From Candidatus Woesearchaeota archaeon (GTDB lineage: Archaea > Nanobdellota > Nanobdellia > Woesearchaeales > JAGWAF01): a DNA stretch of 19,033 nt. The first letter of the stretch is position 1. Every line of letters begins with the position of its first letter. Location of the stretch: NCBI GenBank assembly GCA_016932755.1, contig JAFGCE010000041.1, positions 1 to 19,033 on the forward strand. Reading direction: 5' to 3'. The notes beneath the pieces were generated by a model that saw only the letters and a program-made list of their open reading frames with translations, was not told where the DNA came from and did no database searches. The translations under genes were made by a program, and so were the position numbers. Below, one piece after another: positions 14,867-19,033 of this stretch.

Positions 14867-15503
14867 CCTCAATCTTAGGGCAGTATTTCTCGACAGGGCA
14901 TTTTGAGCAGAAAGGAGAAATTGGTGTGCATATGTTCTGGCCGTGCGTTACAAGGGACTCATTAACCCAGTACCAGTATTTTTCAGGGACAATTTTTTTC
15001 AGTGCAAACTCTGTTTTCTCAGGTGTTTTTGTCTTCACCCATCCCAATCGATTTGAAATCCTGTGAACATGAGTGTCAACAGCTATTGTGCTTCCCCCAA
15101 AACCATATGTGACAACAATATTAGCTGTCTTCCTTCCGACTCCCTTGAACTTCATCAGCTCGTCAAAATGATTCGGAACCTTGTTTTTGTAATCTTCAGA
15201 AATTTGTTTTGAAATTTGCTTTATTCTTTCAGCCTTTGTCTTGTAGTAGTTGACAGGCTTTATTATTTTCTTAAGTTTTGAGAGGGGCATTTCAGCAATT
15301 TTCTTTGGCGTGCCTGCAGCATTAAACAGATTATGGGATACAGGATAGCTTATCGTGTCTTTTGTCCTCAGGCTCAGGAGGCAGGAAACCAAAACCTTGA
15401 AAGGGTCTTCAAGCTCCTGCTGTATCTTGGAAACAGACGGCATAGGAAGCCCTGTAGCTTCCTTCATCAGAATCTCCAGGACTTTTACAACATTTTTTGG
15501 CAT
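14850..15503 (-). CDS. nth: Endonuclease III (base-excision DNA glycosylase/AP lyase)
   Basis: Removes oxidised pyrimidines from DNA and cleaves the abasic site. The helix-hairpin-helix is FKGVGRKTANIVV (119-131) with the catalytic Lys125. The catalytic Asp143 lies in AVDTHVHRISNRLG (141-154). The C-terminal [4Fe-4S] cluster has the classical C-x6-C-x2-C-x5-C spacing, with Cys192, 199, 202 and 208. The 217-residue length is normal for the family. The start ATG at 15503 is preceded by a purine-rich AGGGGG. A TATA-like TATAAAATATAA overlaps the stop of the upstream NrdD-like gene 41 bp away, so nth may be read from that, from the nrdD-like promoter, or from both. The gene converges on the 215-residue membrane protein gene with a 17-bp overlap. 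Confidence 0.94.
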   Translation of the reverse strand: MPKNVVKVLEILMKEATGLPMPSVSKIQQELEDPFKVLVSCLLSLRTKDTISYPVSHNLFNAAGTPKKIAEMPLSKLKKIIKPVNYYKTKAERIKQISKQISEDYKNKVPNHFDELMKFKGVGRKTANIVVTYGFGGSTIAVDTHVHRISNRLGWVKTKTPEKTEFALKKIVPEKYWYWVNESLVTHGQNICTPISPFCSKCPVEKYCPKIEVKTSR

Positions 15504-15544
15504 TTAAAATCCCCCTAAAAGGTTAGAAAGAGTGAAAAGGGCTC

Positions 15545-15742
15545 TTATATTTTATAGTTTCCTTTCTGTCTCGCTGCCAACTCTGCTTTCTTGCTCGCAT
15601 TCCAGTTGTTTATTTTGCTGAAATAACCAACAACTCTGCTCATTCCATAGACATTCCTGCTTCCGCAGTGGGAGCACACTGCAGCACTTGAGTCCTGTGC
15701 CTGCGCGAGTTTCTGTATGGTTTGTGTGGTTATTTTTATCAC
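15545..15742 (-). CDS. Stand-alone C-terminal glycyl-radical domain of anaerobic ribonucleotide reductase (NrdD-like)
   Basis: A 65-residue protein matching only the extreme C-terminus of class III ribonucleotide reductase NrdD. It has CSHCGSRN (23-30), RVVGY (36-40) with the expected glycyl-radical Gly39, and the family tail NNWN..KK.E...R. Full NrdD has 600 or more residues and a four-cysteine zinc site; only one CxxC is kept. The preceding gene is an unrelated membrane protein, so the catalytic barrel is not encoded here. I chose GTG 15742 because the TATA box at 15772-15765 is then 30 nt away, as for the leaderless genes. A TTG at 15766 would lie inside the TATA box. It could be half of a split enzyme, a replacement part like YfiD for pyruvate formate-lyase, or a remnant. 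The intact frame and promoter favour function. Confidence 0.75.
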   Translation of the reverse strand: MIKITTQTIQKLAQAQDSSAAVCSHCGSRNVYGMSRVVGYFSKINNWNASKKAELAARQKGNYKI

Positions 15743-15760
15743 CTCATTTTTAGGCAAAAA

Positions 15761-15776
15761 ACACAATATATAGTGT
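15761..15776. promoter_or_regulatory. NrdR-box palindrome over the TATA box of the NrdD-like gene
   Basis: ACACAATATATAGTGT matches the published bacterial NrdR-box consensus ACACWATATATWGTGT at every position. Its centre is the TATA element read on the minus strand. The longer inverted repeat, AAAAAACAC / GTGTTTTTT with an 8-bp spacer, spans 15756-15781. Repressor binding here would exclude TBP. Confidence 0.75.
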
Positions 15777-15863
15777 TTTTTATGCTTTTCGCCTACTAAA
15801 TAACTAGATTTACATATATATAAATATTTATGTTGTCAAAAACATATTTTCAAGAATATTTAA
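15767..15863. other. AT-rich intergenic region
   Basis: It separates the membrane protein gene from the NrdD-like gene. It holds half of the NrdR-type palindrome, a 12-bp palindrome ATAAATATTTAT at 15820-15831, and alternating AT tracts that could form additional TATA elements. No coding sequence is supported here. Confidence 0.5.
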
Positions 15864-16325
15864 TTATTTGCCAGCCAAGAAAGGCGCGATTATTGCAACA
15901 GCCCCTGCAAAAAGATAGATTATTGCATTTATAAAAAAAGGATAGTCAGGAAGATTAAAGCTGAGCGCGCCCAAATGGTAAAGTTCAGGGACTAAAACCA
16001 GCACAATAAGGATAAGCCCTGCCAGGAAGGTTAATCCTTTCATCACCTTCCCTTTTTCCCGTATGCTCTCTGCTATAAGCTCTTTTGAAGTTGCAGCAAC
16101 AACAAAGACAATAACAAAAATAAGTACAGGAGAGCTTCTTACATCAAACTCAATAATAAAAGTCTCATAAAGAATGTGGGTTATTCCTATTGTAAAAAGT
16201 ATAACTCCATTAATCATGGCGTGTATCTTGTGTGGAAGAAGAAGTGTTATCACAAATGCAAATGATACTGCCAAAGCTGCTATGTTAATAAAATTCCCAG
16301 CTCCAGCCTCTGCTATTCCTGACAT
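15864..16325 (-). CDS. Hypothetical four-helix membrane protein, 153 residues
   Basis: Four strongly hydrophobic segments fill most of the protein: about residues 13-30, 36-58, 66-78 (extended to about 82) and 94-112, with a fifth possible near 131-150. Loops are short. There is no cysteine and no recognised motif, so the function is unknown. The start is supported by a GAGGT ribosome binding site at 16329-16333, 3 nt before the ATG. It lies 37 bp after the stop of the 314-residue gene on the same strand, so the two are probably co-transcribed, although a weak AT-rich promoter in the gap cannot be excluded. Confidence 0.75.
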   Translation of the reverse strand: MSGIAEAGAGNFINIAALAVSFAFVITLLLPHKIHAMINGVILFTIGITHILYETFIIEFDVRSSPVLIFVIVFVVAATSKELIAESIREKGKVMKGLTFLAGLILIVLVLVPELYHLGALSFNLPDYPFFINAIIYLFAGAVAIIAPFLAGK

Positions 16326-16328
16326 ATA

Positions 16329-16333
16329 ACCTC
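16329..16333 (-). promoter_or_regulatory. Shine-Dalgarno site of the 153-residue membrane protein gene
   Basis: GAGGT on the minus strand ends 3 nt before the ATG at 16325. It suits an internal operon gene translated from a leadered message. Confidence 0.6.
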
Positions 16334-16362
16334 TTTTTTGGTGTTATCCTATTTATTTCTTT

Positions 16363-17307
16363 TTATTTGAAATACGGTCCTTTGTAAAGCTTTCCAAATC
16401 CCATAAGGAACATGTAAGCAACCGAGTTTGCATGCTCTGATTTCTCAAGGCTTCCGTCCTTTCTTGGGATGTACCCTTTTTCCCTGTCAATCTCTTTTAT
16501 CAGATATTCTGAAATCGGTTTAATCTCTTTTCCTTCATTAACCCTGCAGAGCCTGAAGCACAATCCAACTTCTGCAATAATGTCTGCATTCGTCCTTTTC
16601 AGTATTTCATCAATATTCTGCCTGAAATAATCAAGAATCCAGCCAAATTTCTCAGCCGGAACAAACTGCTGGTAATAGTTTGAAGCGCCTATAATAAAAT
16701 GGGTCAGTGTGTAAATCTTGTTCCTGTATTCATAGTCATCTAATTTTTCATTGCACATGAAAACTTTAATGAATTTTTTCCTGAAATCCTCCTCAATATC
16801 TATTACCTTGTTGAATTTCAGCAAGAAAACAAATGTGGCAAGCTGCGCGCTGTAGTGCCTGAACACCTCATCATCAAGAAACATTGACTTTAAATCCCTT
16901 GTTTTTAGGAAATTAATCCATTTATTGTGCTTTTCCTTCTCAATAAATCCCATTTCATTCCATATGTGGTCAAGCTCAATAATACTGAAACAGAATAATT
17001 CTTCTTTTTTATTTGAAAAAACCCTCTGTCTTTCAATTCCTTTCCGGTCATTGTTCTTGTTAAGCGCCTGAAAGAAAACCTCTGCCCTTTTCAGGGCATG
17101 GTTCCTGTCATCACATTTTTCAATGTCCTCAAGAAGAGCTCCCTTGATTGCCTCAAAATTCTCTTTGATGTAATGGTTATAGTCTTTTTTTCCTTCAGCC
17201 CTGAAAATCCTTATTGCAAAGTGGCTTCTCTTGTAGGGAGTCATAAGATTCATGTTTTTAACAAATGTTCTCTTTATTCTCTCAGCAGCTTCCTTTGCTT
17301 TTTCCAT
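16363..17307 (-). CDS. Hypothetical protein, 314 residues, mostly helical
   Basis: A soluble, helix-rich protein with no signal peptide. The central and C-terminal part contains conserved-looking blocks: IYTLTHFIIGASNYYQQFV, FGWILDYFRQNID, RTNADIIAEVGLCFRLC and HANSVAYMFLMGFG. The repeated helical pairs suggest an alpha/alpha-toroid-like fold. From memory these blocks recall the uncharacterised DUF3541 family, but I cannot confirm that. Two cysteines flank FRL in GLCFRLC, and a late His precedes the C-terminal helix. Its TATA box lies 30 nt upstream and is divergent from the alaX promoter. It is probably the first gene of a two-gene unit with the 153-residue membrane protein. Confidence 0.8.
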   Translation of the reverse strand: MEKAKEAAERIKRTFVKNMNLMTPYKRSHFAIRIFRAEGKKDYNHYIKENFEAIKGALLEDIEKCDDRNHALKRAEVFFQALNKNNDRKGIERQRVFSNKKEELFCFSIIELDHIWNEMGFIEKEKHNKWINFLKTRDLKSMFLDDEVFRHYSAQLATFVFLLKFNKVIDIEEDFRKKFIKVFMCNEKLDDYEYRNKIYTLTHFIIGASNYYQQFVPAEKFGWILDYFRQNIDEILKRTNADIIAEVGLCFRLCRVNEGKEIKPISEYLIKEIDREKGYIPRKDGSLEKSEHANSVAYMFLMGFGKLYKGPYFK

Positions 17308-17329
17308 AATCCTGATTAAGCATAGCTCA

Positions 17330-17337
17330 TATTTAAA
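17330..17337 (-). promoter_or_regulatory. TATA box of the 314-residue gene (minus strand)
   Basis: TTTAAATA on the minus strand starts 30 nt before the ATG at 17307. It forms a divergent pair with the alaX promoter about 22 bp away. Confidence 0.65.
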
Positions 17338-17358
17338 TTTGATTTAAAAACAGCAAAC

Positions 17359-17366
17359 TTTAAAAC
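17359..17366 (+). promoter_or_regulatory. TATA box of the alaX operon
   Basis: TTTAAAAC starts 30 nt before ATG 17389, preceded by a BRE-like AGCAAAC. It selects this ATG rather than the one at 17407. Confidence 0.65.
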
Positions 17367-17388
17367 TAATGCAGGAATAACTCCGGAT

Positions 17389-18102
17389 ATGGCAGAAGCG
17401 CTTTATATGGCTGATTGTTACCTAAAGGAATTTGACGCTAAAGTAGTTAGCGTAAAGGACGGAAAGTTTGTTGTTCTTGATAAAACAGCTTTTTACCCAG
17501 CTTCAGGAGGCCAGGCTCACGACACTGGAAAGTTGATAAGAAAATCTGACAATAAGGAATTCAAGGTAGTTTATGTCGGCAAGTTCTCAGGAGAGATTTC
17601 CCATGAAATAGAAGGAGAAGGGCTGCAGGAAGGGGATGAAGTTCACGGAGTTATTGACTGGGAGAGAAGATACAAGCTGATGAGAATGCATACAGCATCG
17701 CATGTCCTTTCAGGAGTGTTCCAGAAGGAAGCCGGAGCATTAATCACAGGAAACCAGCTTGACACTGACAAATCAAGGATTGATTTCAGCCTTGAAAACT
17801 TTGACAGGGAAAAAATAGACGAATACATAAGAAAATCAAATGATATTATTGAAAAAGACCTGCCAATAAAGATTTACAAAGTCCCTCGAGAAGAGGCTGA
17901 GAAAGACCCTTCAATGGTAAAGCTTGCAAAAGGCTTGCCAGAAGGAATAAAGGAATTAAGAATTGTTGAGATTGAAACATTTGACAGGCAGCCTGACGGC
18001 GGGACTCATGTGAAATCAACAAAAGAGGTTGGGAAGATTGTCTTCCTGAAAGCAAAAAACCAGGGAGCCAACAACAGGAGAGTTTATTTTGCGCTGGAAT
18101 AA
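17389..18102 (+). CDS. alaX: Alanyl-tRNA editing protein AlaX (medium type)
   Basis: AlaX is a free-standing relative of the alanyl-tRNA synthetase editing domain. It hydrolyses Ser or Gly wrongly attached to tRNA-Ala in the cytoplasm. The N-terminal beta domain with FYPASGGQ (35-42) is present, which marks the AlaX-M form, and the length of 237 residues agrees. The zinc site HTASH gives His101 and His105. The second half of the site, normally C.GTHV, reads DGGTHV, with Asp203 in place of cysteine and His207 kept. The gene is first in an operon with idi, whose start lies 1 nt after this stop. That link to isoprenoid synthesis probably reflects shared expression rather than shared function. 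Confidence 0.92.
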   Translation: MAEALYMADCYLKEFDAKVVSVKDGKFVVLDKTAFYPASGGQAHDTGKLIRKSDNKEFKVVYVGKFSGEISHEIEGEGLQEGDEVHGVIDWERRYKLMRMHTASHVLSGVFQKEAGALITGNQLDTDKSRIDFSLENFDREKIDEYIRKSNDIIEKDLPIKIYKVPREEAEKDPSMVKLAKGLPEGIKELRIVEIETFDRQPDGGTHVKSTKEVGKIVFLKAKNQGANNRRVYFALE

Positions 18103-18103
18103 A

Positions 18104-18604
18104 ATGGAAAAAGTAATTCTTGTGGATAAAAACGACAATGAAACCGGAGCAGAGGAAAAAATAAAAGCCCACAAGGACGGAAAGCTTCACAGGGCGTTCT
18201 CAATATTCATATTCAACTCAAAAAATGAGATGCTGATCCACAAAAGGCACAGGGACAAGTATCACTCAGGAGGATTGTGGACAAATGCCTGCTGCTCCCA
18301 TCCAAGACCCGGAGAAAAAACAGAAGATGCTGCAAAAAGAAGGCTGAAAGAGGAGATGGGGATTAGCTGCGGGCTAAGGCTGTTATTCAAGTTTATATAC
18401 AAAAAAAAATTCAGCAACGGATTGACAGAAAACGAGCTTGACTATGTATTTGCAGGAAACTGCAACACCCCTCCTCATCCTGATAAAAAAGAAGTTGAAG
18501 AATGGAAATGGGTAAGCCAAGAAGAATTAAAGAAAAACATAAAGGAAAATCCTGAAAAATACACGCACTGGTTCAAGATTGCAGTTGAAAGGGTGATAAA
18601 TTGA
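18104..18604 (+). CDS. idi: Isopentenyl-diphosphate delta-isomerase, type I (Nudix)
   Basis: Interconverts isopentenyl and dimethylallyl diphosphate, the entry step to archaeal isoprenoid lipids. It is the metal-dependent Nudix-type enzyme, not the flavin type II enzyme common in archaea. Key blocks (from ATG 18104) are AHKDGKLHRAFS with probable metal ligands His23 and His29, TNACCSHP with catalytic Cys64 and ligand His66, a Nudix-like helix E.AAKRRLKEEMG, and ENELDYVF with Glu109 and Glu111. Its 166 residues are close to the usual length. An upstream in-frame ATG at 18089 would overlap alaX by 14 nt. I chose 18104 because MEKVILVDKND matches typical family N-termini and follows the alaX stop by one base. 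It is co-transcribed with alaX. Confidence 0.93.
   Translation: MEKVILVDKNDNETGAEEKIKAHKDGKLHRAFSIFIFNSKNEMLIHKRHRDKYHSGGLWTNACCSHPRPGEKTEDAAKRRLKEEMGISCGLRLLFKFIYKKKFSNGLTENELDYVFAGNCNTPPHPDKKEVEEWKWVSQEELKKNIKENPEKYTHWFKIAVERVIN
18592..18597 (+). promoter_or_regulatory. Shine-Dalgarno site deciding a TTG start
   Basis: GGTGAT lies inside the last codons of idi, 3 nt before TTG 18601. It is a strong anti-Shine-Dalgarno match and supports the unusual start codon. Confidence 0.65.
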
Positions 18605-18957
18605 AAAAAATAATTCCTGCAATAATATTTTTCCTTGTAATTTCTTCTGCAGCAGCGCTATGCCCATGCATGGAAGACAGCAAGGCACCCAGCATTGAAA
18701 ATCAGGTGGATGATTCAATAAACAAGTCGCTTGAGATTGAACAGCAGATTAAAAGCAGGAATTTCTTCATGAGAATGCTTTACGGCTCTGACTGGGAACT
18801 TGCAGGACAGCTGAAAAACGAGACCTTAGCAAACAGGGAAAGGATACAAAACTGCGAAAACTGCCCTAAAGAGATGGAAAAAGAAAACGAAAGGCTCTAT
18901 ACTTTCGCTGTTATAAGCGCAAACATGCGCGGGCTGTTCGGCTGGTTCAAAAGATAA
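18601..18957 (+). CDS. Small exported protein with signal peptide, 118 residues
   Basis: The function is not recognised. A typical signal peptide opens the protein: KK, then a hydrophobic stretch at 4-20 ending SAAAL, with cleavage likely before Cys21. The mature part is hydrophilic and helical, with paired cysteines CPC (21-23) and CENC (85-88) that could form disulfides or bind metal. The C-terminus has a modest hydrophobic patch (FAVISANMRGLFGWF). The TTG start overlaps the idi stop as ATTGA (4 nt) and follows a good ribosome binding site. It is thus the third gene of the alaX-idi operon, translationally coupled to idi. As an exported protein it is one possible Sec substrate in this SecA-bearing genome. 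Confidence 0.75.
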   Translation: MKKIIPAIIFFLVISSAAALCPCMEDSKAPSIENQVDDSINKSLEIEQQIKSRNFFMRMLYGSDWELAGQLKNETLANRERIQNCENCPKEMEKENERLYTFAVISANMRGLFGWFKR

Positions 18958-18987
18958 TTCTTGAAAAAACCCAAAAAAACCGAAAGT

Positions 18988-18995
18988 TTTATATA
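18988..18995 (+). promoter_or_regulatory. TATA box near the window end
   Basis: TTTATATA is preceded by the BRE-like CGAAAG. The predicted transcription start (about 25-30 nt on) falls inside the palindrome at 19000-19019. Confidence 0.65.
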
Positions 18996-18999
18996 GTTG

Positions 19000-19019
19000 T
19001 AATGAATATATATTCATTA
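19000..19019. promoter_or_regulatory. Perfect 20-bp palindrome at a promoter (candidate operator)
   Basis: TAATGAATAT and its exact reverse complement sit between the TATA box and the next ATG, over the predicted transcription start. The TGAA...TTCA arms recall ArsR/SmtB-type operators. This suggests repression, perhaps self-repression, of the gene that begins at the window edge. Confidence 0.6.
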
Positions 19020-19025
19020 TAGGTT

Positions 19026-19033
19026 ATGAATAT
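19026..19033 (+). CDS. Start of a gene cut by the window end
   Basis: ATG AAT AT follows AGGTT and lies 38 nt after the start of a good TATA box. Only two codons are visible, so the product is unknown. An earlier ATG at 19002 meets a stop after six codons and is not a credible start. Confidence 0.35.

Noticed and set aside
15545..15766. TTG start at 15766 for the NrdD-like gene, giving 73 residues.
   Set aside because: The codon falls within the TATA box and NrdR-type palindrome. GTG 15742 lies 30 nt after the TATA box, as for the other leaderless genes.
15811..15826. A second NrdR box paired with the one at 15761-15776.
   Set aside because: The AT-alternating tract has no GTGT arm and its spacing (about 49 bp centre to centre) is not a whole number of helical turns. 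It is probably just AT-rich DNA.
18089..18604. ATG 18089 as the start of idi.
   Set aside because: It would overlap alaX by 14 nt and add MRWNK, which family members lack. ATG 18104 gives a typical N-terminus.
1..19033. CRISPR arrays, tRNA or rRNA genes, insertion sequences or attachment sites.
   Set aside because: No regularly spaced repeats, cloverleaf sequences, transposase motifs or terminal inverted repeats were seen on either strand.

Overview
The window (19,033 bp) looks like a chromosome segment from an archaeon, probably a DPANN-type lineage (Woesearchaeota or Pacearchaeota-like). The domain call rests on three things: an archaeal-type ribosomal protein uS7, archaeal Rad50 and fused phosphoglucose/phosphomannose isomerase, and an archaeal TATA box before nearly every transcription unit. 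The DPANN placement is inferred from gene content and compactness only. Most TATA boxes start 29-33 nt before the start codon with no ribosome binding site, so most messages look leaderless. A few genes use GGTGA or GAGGT sites, with the TATA box about 41-43 nt away where one is visible. No tRNA, rRNA, CRISPR array, insertion sequence or phage gene was seen.

Layout. 26-1030 encodes a bifunctional PGI/PMI. 1164-5276 encodes a 1370-residue SecA-type preprotein translocase ATPase, which is unexpected because archaea normally export proteins through SecYEG without SecA. Part of its preprotein-binding domain appears duplicated, and extra copies of a helical module appear to be appended at the C-terminus. 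5332-7392 is rad50, whose last codons are repeated about 100 bp downstream. Next come a membrane-anchored TraB/ChaN-like protein (7541-8728), uS7 (8803-9399), a small unknown protein, a YgiQ-type radical SAM protein (9900-11420), a tRNA-dihydrouridine synthase (11474-12298), a 62-residue unknown, a 493-residue unknown preceded by a perfect dyad, and a membrane protein (14219-14866).

From 14850 to 17307 the genes are on the minus strand: endonuclease III, a stand-alone 65-residue C-terminal glycyl-radical domain of anaerobic ribonucleotide reductase (NrdD), a four-helix membrane protein and a 314-residue unknown. The NrdD-like gene has a TATA box inside a 16-bp palindrome that matches the bacterial NrdR-box consensus exactly. 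Plus-strand genes resume at 17389 as a tight operon: alaX (editing of mis-charged tRNA-Ala), type I isopentenyl-diphosphate isomerase, and a small exported protein started at TTG by a 4-nt overlap. The window closes on a promoter with a perfect 20-bp palindrome over the predicted transcription start of the next gene.

The strongest leads are the archaeal SecA with its internal duplications, and the NrdR-type operator driving an isolated glycyl-radical domain. Dyads at two other promoters (12627-12650 and 19000-19019) are candidate operators.
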